Shown piece after piece: positions 25,151 to 35,425 of a stretch of DNA of 64,000 bases. Position numbers and translations under genes: made by a program. The notes beneath the pieces were generated by a model that was not told where the DNA came from, ran no database searches, and worked only from the letters and a program-made list of their open reading frames with translations. Where the stretch lies: the NCBI GenBank assembly GCA_023230455.1, contig JALNXH010000018.1, positions 1 through 64,000 of the forward strand. Reading direction: 5' to 3'. The number at the start of each line of letters is the position of its first letter. Positions within the stretch are counted from its first letter, which is position 1. Origin of the DNA: Rhodocyclaceae bacterium. Its GTDB lineage: Bacteria; Pseudomonadota; Gammaproteobacteria; Burkholderiales; Rhodocyclaceae.

Positions 25151-28100
25151 TTAAGGCGCAGGCAGGCGAACGTCAACCGAATGCTCTCGATGGTCGTCGA
25201 CGAGCGGAATCGCCTTGTCGTGCCGGTCCTCGCCGTCCACCGTTACGCGTATCGCGCCGCCGGGGCTTTCATCGGCACGCGTCTGCGTGACGGCAATGTG
25301 GTAGACCGTCTCCCGATAGCGATAGTGAATCGTGAATGCGCCCCAATCGGCAGGCAGGCAGGGGGCGATATGCAACCGATTTCCCGCCAGCCGCAGGCCG
25401 AGCAGCGATTCCAGGATCAGCCGGTACATCCAGCCGGCCGAGCCGGTGTACCAGCTCCAGCCGCCGCGGCCGACATGCGGTGCGAGGGCATAGACGTCGG
25501 CGGCGACGACATAGGGCTCCGCCTTGTAGGTGGCGATGCCCTCCGCGGAAAGTGCATGGTTCACCGGATTGATCATGGCCAGCAGTTCCCAGGCCATATC
25601 GCGCTCGTCCAACGCGGCAAAGGCCATCGCCGCCCAGACCGCACCATGGGTGTACTGCCCGCCGTTTTCGCGCACGCCGGGTACATAGCCGCGGATGTAG
25701 CCGGGGTCCAGCGCCGAGGTGTCGAAGGGCGGATCGAGAAGTTGCACTAATGCGGAGTCGCGACGCACCAGCCGCGCGTCGACGGCTTTCATCGCCATGC
25801 GCGAGCGCTCGATGTTGCCTGCTCCTGCCCCCGCGCCATCGTCCGCGGCGGACAGCACGGACCAACTCTGCGAGATCGAATCGATGCGGCATTCCACGTT
25901 GCCGGCGGAGCCGAGCGGCGTGCCGTCGTCGAAGTAGGCGCGGCGATACCACTCGCCGTCCCAGCCGTGCTGCTCGATGTTCTGCCGCAGCTGGGCCTCC
26001 TCGGTTGTACAGCGCTCGGCGAAGGCGGCATCGCCATGGTTCCGCGCCACTTCGGCAAATTTTCGCAGCACTTCGCAGAGGAAGAAGCCGAGCCAGATGC
26101 TCTCGCCCTTGCCCTCCAGACCGACCAGATTCATGCCGTCGTTCCAGTCCCCGGAACCGATTAGCGGCAGGCCGTGCTCGCCGAAGCGCAGGCCGTGTTC
26201 GATGGCGCGCACGCAGTGCTCGTAGAGGCTGGCCGCTTCCGCGGAGCGGCCCGGCAGATCGTAATAGGAGTCGTCCTCGGGGTTGACCGGACGGCCTTCG
26301 AGGAAGTGCGCGGATTCATTCAGCACCCCGCTGTCGCCGGTAGCGAGCACATAGCGGCTCACCGCCAGGGGCAGCCAGAGATAGTCGTCGGAACAATGCG
26401 TGCGCACGCCGCGGCCCGATGGCGGATGCCACCAGTGCTGCACATCGCCCTCGCGGAACTGGCGGCTGGCGCAGAGCAGCAGGTGTTCGCGCACCAGTCC
26501 GGGTTCGGCGTGGATAAGTGCCATGCTGTCCTGCAACTGGTCGCGGAAGCCGAAGGCGCCGCCCGACTGGTAGTAGCCGCTGCGTGCCCAGATGCGGCAG
26601 GCCAAAGTCTGATACATCAGCCAGCCGTTGGCCAGCACATTCAGCGACGGATCCGGGGTTTCCACCTGGACCGCGCCGAGGGTGTGGTTCCAGTGCTGCC
26701 ACACCGCCTCCAGCGCGCGGCGTGCCGCCGCGGTGCCGCGGAAGCGCTGCACCAGCCGGCCGGCGTCTTCGGCATTGCGCCCGACGCCGAGGCGGAAGAC
26801 GATGTCGTGCTCTTCGCCGTCATCCAGATCGAAGCTGACCTGGATCGCGCCGCACGGGTCGAGGCCGGCGCCCACCTTGCCGGACAGGCCCAGGCGCTGC
26901 ATGGCGGCGGGATTGCGCAGCGAGCCGTTGCGGCCGATGAATTCGGCGCGGTCGCCGCTCAGGTTGCGCGTCGGGTCGTCTACATCGAAAAATGCAACGC
27001 GCTCGGCAAACTCGGCGTGATACGGGTTCCGCGCATACAGCGCGCCGCTTTTGGCGGCGATTTCGCTGCTCACGTGCATCGCCGATTTCGCCCGCAGATC
27101 GCCCAGCACCCACTCGACGTAGCCGGTCGCGGAGAGCTTGCGCGGGCGGCCCGATGCGTTGCGCACTTTCAGCACCGAGAATTTGACTGCGGCGTCGATG
27201 GCCACATACACCCACAGCTCCGAGCTGATGCCGCCTACACGGGTCTCGAAGACGCTGTAGCCGAAGCCGTGGCGGACGACATAAGGCACCTCGGCGCGGG
27301 CCGGCAGCGGCGTCGGCGACCAGACGTAGCTGGTCTCCTCGTCGCGCAGGTAGAGCGCTTCCCCGCTCGCATCGGCTACCGGGTCGTTGTTCCATGGCGT
27401 GAGGCGGAATTCGTGGGCGTTCTCGCTCCAGGTGTAGGCGACGCCGTTCTCCGAAACGATCGTACCGAAGTGCGGGTTGGCCAGAACATTCACCCACGGC
27501 GCCGGCGTCGTCTGGCCGGGGGCGAGGGTAATGACGTATTCGCGCCCGTCGGGAGTGAATCCGCCGAGGTCGTTGCACAGAATCAGATCGCTGCGCGGCA
27601 GCGCCGCGACGGGCGGCGTTTCGGCACGCGGCGGGCGGCTCGGCGTAAGCCGCGGCAGACGCGCTTCGGTAAGGTCGCGACGGTCGAGCTGTTCGGCCAG
27701 CGTGCCGCGGCCGTCGGTGATGACGGCGCGTGCAACTGACTGGAAGAGGATGCGATCCTCGCTTGATATCTGTTCTGCCGGGCGCACGAAAATGCCGCCC
27801 GGCCGGTCGATCACGCTGGCCTCGATGCCCGAGGCGATCAGGCCCATGATCTGTTCCTGCAACTGCTGACGGTAACCGGCGTGGTCTTCGTTCCAAATCA
27901 CCAAGTCCACCGTCAGGCCTTTCAGGCGCCAGTAGGCATGGGCCTGCACGAGCTGGCGTACCAGATCGATATTGGCCGCGTCGCCGATTTGCAGCAGCAC
28001 GATCGGCAGGTCGCCGGAAATGGCGTAACCCCACAAGCCGGACTGCCCGCTGCGATTGCGGATGAGCACGCCGGCGTCGGCACGCAGCGAGGCGTTGGCA

Positions 28101-31100
28101 TGGATGACGGAGCTCGCCAGTCGCGCATACAGTTGCGCATCGGCCTCGCTGGCGTTGAGCTGCCGTAACACCACCTGACTGTGGGTCCACGTCAGGTCGA
28201 AGACGCGGTCGGCGAGATGCCGGTCCTGGTATTTCTCCACCAGGCACACGGCCATGTCTCGGGTTTCGGCGATACCCGAGACCATATCGAGGGTGACCAG
28301 CTGCTGCGGATCGAGGACGATCCGATAGCGGATGGCAACGATAGGATCGAGCACCGAGCCGTCGCTGCCTGAAAGCGCCGGATTACTCATCGCCAGCGGC
28401 GCCGCGGCGCTTTTCGAGCGGCCGATGAAGTGCAGGCGATCCGTTTCGTAGGACACTTCGCCGACTTCGGCGCCGTGTACCGCCATCAGGTGCAGCATCC
28501 ACGGCGCCTGCTCGCCGTGCGAGCGGGGGCGCCGCGTGCACAGGATCGCGCGCCGCTCAGGGAGGATTTCGCTCTGCACGAACAGATTGCTGAAGGCCGG
28601 GTGCAGCGCGTCCGCGGCCGCCGGCGCAATCACCACTTCGGCATAGCTGGTGACCTCGATCTCCCGCCGCTGCCGCGAACGATTGACGATGCGCACCCGG
28701 CGCAGCTCGATGTCGTCCTCCGGCGAGACGACGATCTCGGTATGCGTATCGAACTTTCCGGCGTCGGTGCCATCGCTGGCGACAACCGCATCGCGGCGGC
28801 GAAACTCGACGCGGCCCTCGGAGAAAATCGCTTCGTAGCTTTCCGGGCGCTTCTGCGTCGGCTGATGGGCGGCCGACCAGAACGCTCCGCTCGCCACATC
28901 GCGGATATAAAGGAACGTCCCCCAGTTGTCACAGGTGGCGTCTTCGCGCCAGCGTGTGACGGCAACGTCCTTCCAGCGGCTGTAGCCGCCGCCGGCGTTG
29001 GTGACCATTACGTGGTAGCGGCCGTTCGACAATAGCTGGACCTCCGGTATCCGCGTGTCGGGGCTGTTGAACATTCGAATCGGCATCTCGGCGGCGACCG
29101 AAGCCGAGCGCACCTCGGAGAGTTGCCCGGTGTGCGAAAACAGCGTCGTGGCCTTGGGAATCCGCTCCTGCAGCAGCAGCATGACCGCCTGGAATTGGCG
29201 GTCGGATTCGAACCGCCGCTGCATCGGCCGCTCCAGCAGCAGATAGGCCAGGGCGAGCAGGCTCATGCCCTGGTGATGGGCCATGAAGGAGCGCACCACG
29301 GCGCTCGCCTGTCGCCGCCGCTGGCGTGCTGGGGTGTAGTCGATGGCTTCGAAGAAGCCGAACTTGCCGATGAAACCTTCCTCCGCCAGGCGCTGCAAAT
29401 TCAGGCAGGCTTCTTCGGGCGCCACCATCAGCGCGAGGACCGATGCATAGGGCGCGACCACCAGATCGTCGGCCAGGCCGCGCTTGAGGCCCAGGCCCGG
29501 TGCGCCGAAGGCGCGGTACTGGTAATTGAGATGGACGTCAACCGTGTTGTAGCCGGATTCCGACATGCCCCAGGGGATGCCGCACTGCTTGCCGTACTCG
29601 ATCTGCCGCGCGACGGCCGCCTTGCAGGTCTGGTCAAGCAGCGTGTTGTCGTAGGTCGGCATCACCAGCAGAGGCATCAGATACTCGAACATCGAACCGC
29701 TCCACGACAGTAGCACCGGTGCGCCGCCGCTGCCGGTGAGCAGGCGGCCGAGGGCGAACCAGTTTTCCTGCGGCACCTGCCCTTGCGCAATGGCGACGAA
29801 ACTGCACAGGCGCGCTTCGGACGCCAGCAGGTCGTAATAGCTCGTATCCGCACGGCGCTCATCGACGTTGTAACCGATGGTCAGCAGATGACGTGTCTTG
29901 TCGAACAGGAAACCGTACTCCATCTGCGCCAGGGCGAAGGATTGCGCGGCCAGGCGCTCGATGGCGGCGATCCGGGCGCGAGCCTGGGCGCTGCCGGCGG
30001 CGATGCGGTCTTGTAGCTCGGCGAGCCATTCGCGCTGCGCCGGCGTCGCATCCGCCGCGATCCGTCGCTCGATGCCCGGACAGAGCAGCGCTTCCAGCGC
30101 CGCCAGTTCGCGTAGCGTCGGCAGGCCGGCGATTTCTGGAAACGATTCCAGGCCTCCGGGGGCTTCTGCCAGCGTCAGCCACGGCGCGAGCAGAGAGAGT
30201 TCTTCGAGCGCCTCGCGGCATTGGCGGACGAGTGCTTGCGCCCATTCGTTGGCTTCGTCCACCACCGCCTTATCGTCGCCGAAGTCGAGGCTGCTTGCGA
30301 CCTGGGTGACCAGACGGGCGGCAATCGACTCCAGGCCGACGAGGTGCCGGTGTGTTGCCGAGAGGGTGCGCGGAGTCACCGCGCAGGCGGCTTCGAGCGC
30401 TTTACGGAAATCGGCCGCCAGGGCGATCGCCGCGCCGTCCGCCGCCTGGGCAAGGACTTCCAGCGAATCGCTGAAGCCCTCGAACAGTCGCGCACCGAGC
30501 ATCCTGTCGTCGGCCAGGGTGAGCAAGCCGGCATGCAGGGTGAGCAGATGGCCGGCGAGGTTGCCGCTGTCCACCGTCGAAATGTAGAGCGGCGGCAGCG
30601 GCTGTAGCGTTTGCGTGTCGTACCAGTTGTAGAAGTGGCCGCGGTGCCGGTCGAGCCCTTGCATTGTGCGCAGGGTGTTTGCCGTGCGCTCGAGAAGTTT
30701 TCCCGTCGTGATGTAGCCGAAATCGTAGGCGGTCAGATTGGCCAGCAGCGCCAGCCCGATATTGGTCGGCGAAGTGCGATGGGCGATGGCGGCGACGCGA
30801 TATTCCTGGTAGTTGTCGGGCGGCAGCCAGTGGTCTTCCGCACCGACGAAATTGTCGAAAAAGGCCCAGGTCCGCCGCGCCAGCGAACGCAGAAAAAAAG
30901 TCTGTTCCTGCGTCAGGCTCGCCTTGTGCGGGGCGAGCGGGCGGCTGATCCACCAGGCGATGACGGGCGCAACGAACCACAGCAACAGGATCGGCCCCGC
31001 CGCCGCCAATGCCCCCGGTGTGGCGGTCGTCAGATGGATCGCTGTTGCGGCGGCGACGGTCGGGGCGATCCACATCGTCCGCAGGTTGACGGCCAGCGCG

Positions 31101-33988
31101 CTGCGTTCGCTGCCGAGCCGGGCGGACTGGCGCTCGACCTCGCTCGACGGATTCCATTCGAGCAATCCCTTGCCGGTCGCCAGCATTCGCCACAGCGTGC
31201 GTGCGATGGCCGCGAGACTGAAAAAGGCTTCATAGGGCAGGCAGGCGAGTTCGAATGCAACCTGGACCAGGCGCCGCAAAAGCGAACCGGCAACGGCCGC
31301 GAGATGCTGCCGCAGCAGGGCGTCCTCCGGCTTGCGCAGCAGATCGACGATGCCGGCGCACCAGGAAGGCAGCAGCAGGATGCTGATAGCGGTTGCAGTC
31401 CACAACCACGGCGGCGAGAACAGCGTCCAGCCGAGCAGCAACAGCAGCGTCAGTGCAGCGGGGACGAGACTGCGGCGCAGGTTGTCGATCAGCTTCCATT
31501 GCGACAGCAGCGTGAGCGGATTGTCGTGACGTTGTGCCGCGGCGCCCGGTATGCGTCGGCGCAGCCAGCCGGTGAGCTGCCAGTCGCCGCGAATCCAGCG
31601 TTGGCGGCGGCTGACGTCGCTGTCGTAGCGGGCCGGCGTGTCTTCGTACAACTGCACATCGCTCAACAGCCCGGCGCGGGCGTAGCAGCCTTCCAGCAAG
31701 TCGTGGCTGAGAATGCGGTTCTCGGGAAAGCGCGCTGCCAGCGCTTGTTCGAAGGCATCGACATCGTAGATGCCCTTGCCGATGAACGAGCCTTCGCCGA
31801 ATGCGTCCTGATAGACATCGGAGACGGCGCGGGTGTACGGATCGATGCCCGGCTCGCCGCTGTACAGGCGCGCGTAGTGCGAGCGGTTGGCCCCCGGCAG
31901 GCTGATCGCCACGCGCGGTTGCAGGATGCCGTAGCCGTCGACGACACGCCGCTGCGCGGCGTCATAGCACGGCCGATTCAGCGGGTGCGCCATGGCGCCG
32001 ACAAATTGCCGCGCCGTATCGCGTGGCAACTGCGTATCCGTATCCAGGGTGATGACGTACTTCACGCCGCCGAGCAGCGCGGTGTCGCCGGCGACGAGGG
32101 AAAATTCCTCCTTGCCGCCGCCGCGGAGCAGTGCGTTCAAGGCCGCAAGCTTGCCGCGCTTGCGCTCGTAACCCATCCAGATCCCTTCCTGCGGGTTCCA
32201 GCGGCGCGGGCGGTGGAAGAGGAAAAAGATATCGCCGCCGTCGGCAGCGCCAGGGTATTTTTCGTTCAGTGCTTCAATCTGCCTCTGCGCCCCTTGCAGC
32301 AGCGACTCGTCGGCGGGGAGCGATTCTTCGTGCGCGTCGAGAAAATCGGTCAACAGGCCGAAATGCAGGCTGGTATCGCGATTGCCCAGAAACCGGACTT
32401 CCAGTGTCTCGACCAGATCCTCGATGTTCTGTGCGCTCGTCAGCATAGTGGGGATGACCACCAGCGTGCGCGATGCGGTCGGAATACCTTTGGAGAAATC
32501 CATCCGCGGCAGCGGATGCGGCGTGACCAGCAGGGTCGCCAGCCAGTTGACCAGCGCCACGCCGAGTTGGCTTGCCGCCAGCAGCGCGAAAAGCCCGACC
32601 GGGACCAGCAGCCAGTAGGGCATCCCGACACGCATGCCTGCGCTGCCGACGTGCGCCACCAGGCTTGCGCTGACGATCGCGGTGATCAGTGCGATGCCGC
32701 CGAGATAGATCAACAAGGGAAACCGGCCGGCTGCCCGGCGCCGTTTTTCGGCGCCGGAAAGACGCACTTCCGCCGCCTTTTCGAGCGCCTCCAGGCCCTT
32801 GCCGATCAGGTAGAAGCCGACGTGCCGCGCACGCTCATCGTTCTCACCGCCGCTGTCGCTCGCGGCGGCAGAAGCCAGTTCGACTGCCTTGCGCGCCACC
32901 TCGTTCTCCGCCAGACGGCCCTTCTTGGCGATCCTTTCCGTGGCATGGCGGTAGCGATCACGGGTGGCGAAATCCATTCCGCCATAGATGCTGCCCGGAT
33001 CGAGCCGCAGCGTCTGTTCGACGACGCTCATGGTTTCGACGAAGTCGCGCCAGTCCATCGCCCCCAGTATGCGCAAGCTGCCGATGCTGTTGCTGATGGA
33101 GACCTGGTCGGCTGCCTGTTGCTGGTTCTCCAGTTGCACCAGTTGCTCGATGGTCAGGCCCGATTCGGCGAGGCGCTGTTCGATCCAGGTCAGCGGCAGG
33201 GCCAGGGTGTGGCCGCGCCCCTGCAAGCGGCGGGCGAGCTCGGCGACGAATGCGCCGACCATTGGCGGATTCGAGCGCGCCATATCCGCGATCACCAGAA
33301 TCAGGCTCTTCGGATCGGTCTCGGCGGTCTCCATCATCTGGTCCGCCCAGGTATCGGCCAAATGGCTCTCGGCCAGGCCGGCGGCGATCAGCACGCCGAC
33401 ACGGCGCAGATTCTCGATGACCGCCAGTCGCAGCATGATCGGGATCGCCCACAGCTCGCCCAGCTTGAGCACGGTTACGCTCTGGTAGGCGGCGACGAAG
33501 CGGCCGAGACCTTCGGTGTCCACGCGGCCGTCGCCGTGCGCAACGGTCTCCAGCGCGATGTCGTACACGCGCGGCCGGCCGGCGGACGGACCCCGCGCCA
33601 GGCGGGGGAGCTCGCGGCTGTAGCCCTTCGGCAGATGCCGCTTGGCGGTGCGGATCTGTTCCTCGATGAGATAAAAATTGTCGAGCAGCCACTCCCCGGC
33701 CGGCGTGATGCGACGCTTCGCCGTGACGGCGGCCATCAATAGCTTGGAGACATCGACCAGGGCATTTTCGTTCGCCGCCAGCCGCGCCAGCAACTGGTCC
33801 GGGGCGCTTCCCGAGGCCAGCTTGTGGGCGGCGGCGAGCACTTTGCCGTGCTGCTCCATCTGCTCGGCGCTGAATAATTCCGCACGCAGCGGCGGTTCTT
33901 CGCCGGCCGCCGTCCGCGGCCATTCACGACCACGGAAGCGTGTATTCAATTGTCGGACATAGGTCGTGAGCTGCGTGCGGGCGTTCAA
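25151..33988 (-). CDS. ndvB: Cyclic beta-1,2-glucan synthase (NdvB/ChvB type)
   Basis: This 2945-residue protein is a giant membrane glucan synthase that starts, elongates and cyclises beta-1,2-glucan from UDP-glucose; the products go to the periplasm and act in osmoadaptation and surface behaviour. Visible in order: a cytoplasmic N-terminal domain (1-420), membrane helices (about 425-485), a GT84 glycosyltransferase domain (from about 505, with DTDTQLPRDTAR at 649-660 and RRQRWIRGDWQL further on), a second membrane cluster, and two glycoside-phosphorylase-like C-terminal regions (GH94 type, SGDWNDGMNLVG, FRDQLQDSMALIHAEP) that set chain length. Length agrees with rhizobial NdvB. The gene is alone or first in the operon with no frameshift seen. 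Confidence 0.93.
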   Translation of the reverse strand: MNARTQLTTYVRQLNTRFRGREWPRTAAGEEPPLRAELFSAEQMEQHGKVLAAAHKLASGSAPDQLLARLAANENALVDVSKLLMAAVTAKRRITPAGEWLLDNFYLIEEQIRTAKRHLPKGYSRELPRLARGPSAGRPRVYDIALETVAHGDGRVDTEGLGRFVAAYQSVTVLKLGELWAIPIMLRLAVIENLRRVGVLIAAGLAESHLADTWADQMMETAETDPKSLILVIADMARSNPPMVGAFVAELARRLQGRGHTLALPLTWIEQRLAESGLTIEQLVQLENQQQAADQVSISNSIGSLRILGAMDWRDFVETMSVVEQTLRLDPGSIYGGMDFATRDRYRHATERIAKKGRLAENEVARKAVELASAAASDSGGENDERARHVGFYLIGKGLEALEKAAEVRLSGAEKRRRAAGRFPLLIYLGGIALITAIVSASLVAHVGSAGMRVGMPYWLLVPVGLFALLAASQLGVALVNWLATLLVTPHPLPRMDFSKGIPTASRTLVVIPTMLTSAQNIEDLVETLEVRFLGNRDTSLHFGLLTDFLDAHEESLPADESLLQGAQRQIEALNEKYPGAADGGDIFFLFHRPRRWNPQEGIWMGYERKRGKLAALNALLRGGGKEEFSLVAGDTALLGGVKYVITLDTDTQLPRDTARQFVGAMAHPLNRPCYDAAQRRVVDGYGILQPRVAISLPGANRSHYARLYSGEPGIDPYTRAVSDVYQDAFGEGSFIGKGIYDVDAFEQALAARFPENRILSHDLLEGCYARAGLLSDVQLYEDTPARYDSDVSRRQRWIRGDWQLTGWLRRRIPGAAAQRHDNPLTLLSQWKLIDNLRRSLVPAALTLLLLLGWTLFSPPWLWTATAISILLLPSWCAGIVDLLRKPEDALLRQHLAAVAGSLLRRLVQVAFELACLPYEAFFSLAAIARTLWRMLATGKGLLEWNPSSEVERQSARLGSERSALAVNLRTMWIAPTVAAATAIHLTTATPGALAAAGPILLLWFVAPVIAWWISRPLAPHKASLTQEQTFFLRSLARRTWAFFDNFVGAEDHWLPPDNYQEYRVAAIAHRTSPTNIGLALLANLTAYDFGYITTGKLLERTANTLRTMQGLDRHRGHFYNWYDTQTLQPLPPLYISTVDSGNLAGHLLTLHAGLLTLADDRMLGARLFEGFSDSLEVLAQAADGAAIALAADFRKALEAACAVTPRTLSATHRHLVGLESIAARLVTQVASSLDFGDDKAVVDEANEWAQALVRQCREALEELSLLAPWLTLAEAPGGLESFPEIAGLPTLRELAALEALLCPGIERRIAADATPAQREWLAELQDRIAAGSAQARARIAAIERLAAQSFALAQMEYGFLFDKTRHLLTIGYNVDERRADTSYYDLLASEARLCSFVAIAQGQVPQENWFALGRLLTGSGGAPVLLSWSGSMFEYLMPLLVMPTYDNTLLDQTCKAAVARQIEYGKQCGIPWGMSESGYNTVDVHLNYQYRAFGAPGLGLKRGLADDLVVAPYASVLALMVAPEEACLNLQRLAEEGFIGKFGFFEAIDYTPARQRRRQASAVVRSFMAHHQGMSLLALAYLLLERPMQRRFESDRQFQAVMLLLQERIPKATTLFSHTGQLSEVRSASVAAEMPIRMFNSPDTRIPEVQLLSNGRYHVMVTNAGGGYSRWKDVAVTRWREDATCDNWGTFLYIRDVASGAFWSAAHQPTQKRPESYEAIFSEGRVEFRRRDAVVASDGTDAGKFDTHTEIVVSPEDDIELRRVRIVNRSRQRREIEVTSYAEVVIAPAAADALHPAFSNLFVQSEILPERRAILCTRRPRSHGEQAPWMLHLMAVHGAEVGEVSYETDRLHFIGRSKSAAAPLAMSNPALSGSDGSVLDPIVAIRYRIVLDPQQLVTLDMVSGIAETRDMAVCLVEKYQDRHLADRVFDLTWTHSQVVLRQLNASEADAQLYARLASSVIHANASLRADAGVLIRNRSGQSGLWGYAISGDLPIVLLQIGDAANIDLVRQLVQAHAYWRLKGLTVDLVIWNEDHAGYRQQLQEQIMGLIASGIEASVIDRPGGIFVRPAEQISSEDRILFQSVARAVITDGRGTLAEQLDRRDLTEARLPRLTPSRPPRAETPPVAALPRSDLILCNDLGGFTPDGREYVITLAPGQTTPAPWVNVLANPHFGTIVSENGVAYTWSENAHEFRLTPWNNDPVADASGEALYLRDEETSYVWSPTPLPARAEVPYVVRHGFGYSVFETRVGGISSELWVYVAIDAAVKFSVLKVRNASGRPRKLSATGYVEWVLGDLRAKSAMHVSSEIAAKSGALYARNPYHAEFAERVAFFDVDDPTRNLSGDRAEFIGRNGSLRNPAAMQRLGLSGKVGAGLDPCGAIQVSFDLDDGEEHDIVFRLGVGRNAEDAGRLVQRFRGTAAARRALEAVWQHWNHTLGAVQVETPDPSLNVLANGWLMYQTLACRIWARSGYYQSGGAFGFRDQLQDSMALIHAEPGLVREHLLLCASRQFREGDVQHWWHPPSGRGVRTHCSDDYLWLPLAVSRYVLATGDSGVLNESAHFLEGRPVNPEDDSYYDLPGRSAEAASLYEHCVRAIEHGLRFGEHGLPLIGSGDWNDGMNLVGLEGKGESIWLGFFLCEVLRKFAEVARNHGDAAFAERCTTEEAQLRQNIEQHGWDGEWYRRAYFDDGTPLGSAGNVECRIDSISQSWSVLSAADDGAGAGAGNIERSRMAMKAVDARLVRRDSALVQLLDPPFDTSALDPGYIRGYVPGVRENGGQYTHGAVWAAMAFAALDERDMAWELLAMINPVNHALSAEGIATYKAEPYVVAADVYALAPHVGRGGWSWYTGSAGWMYRLILESLLGLRLAGNRLHIAPCLPADWGAFTIHYRYRETVYHIAVTQTRADESPGGAIRVTVDGEDRHDKAIPLVDDHREHSVDVRLPAP

Positions 33989-34051
33989 TTCGGTAGACCC
34001 TTTCCGGCAAATTAAAGCTTAACGGCGGCCATTCCATCGAATGCCGGCCGC

Positions 34052-35236
34052 CTACTCTCCCAGCAGTTCGGCCACCGGCTCGAATTGCTCCACATGCTGC
34101 GCCACCACTTTCACGATGACAGTGATCGGAATGCTCAGCAGCATTCCCCACACGCCCCACAGCCAGGCCCAGAACAACAGCGAGACGAACACCGCCGCGG
34201 TGTTCATTTTGGCGATCCTGCCGGTCATCCAGGTGGTGACGAAGGAACCGACGGCCGTGGCGATCGCCAACGAGGCGCCGGCGACCAGGAGCGCCGTCGA
34301 TAGGTCGTCGAATTGCATAAAGGCCGCCACGCCGATGGCGGCGGTTGTGAGGGATGGGCCAAAGTAGGGAATGACATGCAGCAGGCCGGCGGCCACCGCC
34401 CAGGCCCCGGCGTTTTCCAGGCCGATCCAGCGCAAGGCGACCCAGGTTAGCAGGCCCACCAGTACATTGGTTGCCAATAACATGAACATGTAACGTTGAA
34501 TCGAGTCGTTGATGTCATCGAGGATGTGCACAGTGATCTTCTTGTCCGACAGTGTCGGCCCGGTGATGCGCACCAGCTTTCTCTTGTAGGTGTCGCCGGA
34601 GAGCAGGAGGAAGAAGGTCAGCACGAGCACCATGGTGATCTGGCCGACGAGCGCTGCGGCGCCCATCGAATTCGCCCAGAGGAAATTGCCCAGCTTGAAG
34701 CCGGGCGGGTCGATGACCACGCGCGTCACCGCGCGCGTGAGTGGTGCCGCCGATCCTGTCGCCTGGTTGGTGGCCCGCTCGATCTCGTGCGCCGCGGTTT
34801 GCATCTTTTGCATCGTGCTGTCCTGCCCCTGGCGCAGCCGGGCGAGACCGACCGACAGTTTGCTCACCGCTTCCGGCAATTGATCGAGGATGGTTTGCAC
34901 CTGCCCGCGCAAGGCGTAGGTTCCCAGGATCAGTGTGCACACAACGCCCAACATTACGATGCTGGTCCCCAGCGCGCGTGGGATGCGTAGCAGTTCGAGC
35001 CAGACCACGAGGCGATTCAGTGTGTAGGCGAAGAGGATGCCGAGCAACAGCGGAACGAGGAAACTCTGCATCCATTTCAAGGCGAATACGATGGCGATGG
35101 CGGCCAGAATGGTCAGCGACACACTGCCGGCAACCGCCAGCAGTGGAGTTGCCGGTGGCGGCGCAAGCAGTTCAGGCATCGCCGGTGAGTGGGTGCCTTG
35201 CACCGCGCCGACTTCAGGTGTTTTGATTGCAGCCAT
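34052..35236 (-). CDS. AI-2E (PerM-type) family membrane protein
   Basis: The 394-residue product is a polytopic inner-membrane protein of the AI-2E transporter family. An alanine/proline-rich N-terminus is followed by two hydrophobic helices (LLAVAGSVSLTILAAIAIVF and FLVPLLLGILFAYTL), a soluble helical segment (about 115-200), and five to six C-terminal helices with the family segment LLHVIPYFGPSLTTAAIGVAAF. The substrate is unknown; members export quorum signals, Na+ or metabolites. I use ATG 35236; a start at 35365 adds a non-conserved arginine-rich leader. Confidence 0.87.
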   Translation of the reverse strand: MAAIKTPEVGAVQGTHSPAMPELLAPPPATPLLAVAGSVSLTILAAIAIVFALKWMQSFLVPLLLGILFAYTLNRLVVWLELLRIPRALGTSIVMLGVVCTLILGTYALRGQVQTILDQLPEAVSKLSVGLARLRQGQDSTMQKMQTAAHEIERATNQATGSAAPLTRAVTRVVIDPPGFKLGNFLWANSMGAAALVGQITMVLVLTFFLLLSGDTYKRKLVRITGPTLSDKKITVHILDDINDSIQRYMFMLLATNVLVGLLTWVALRWIGLENAGAWAVAAGLLHVIPYFGPSLTTAAIGVAAFMQFDDLSTALLVAGASLAIATAVGSFVTTWMTGRIAKMNTAAVFVSLLFWAWLWGVWGMLLSIPITVIVKVVAQHVEQFEPVAELLGE

Positions 35237-35425
35237 CGAGATCAACTCCGTGTTTATGGGCAAGGCCTTTGAATAGCAAAACTGCTGAAGCAACGCCCTT
35301 AATCGCGGAGAACACCGCGCGATCCTGATACGTACCCTCGAGTGAATGGTTTGGCTTCTTTCCATACCATCTCTCTCTGTGTCAGAAACGGTTATCTGCT
35401 TTTCCCTGACAGACGTAGCCGCGGA

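Noticed and set aside
30611..33742. A 1043-codon open frame on the + strand opposite the cyclic glucan synthase
   Set aside because: Antisense shadow of a high-G+C gene; composition is H/R/Q-rich without domains, and the minus-strand gene has clear motifs throughout.
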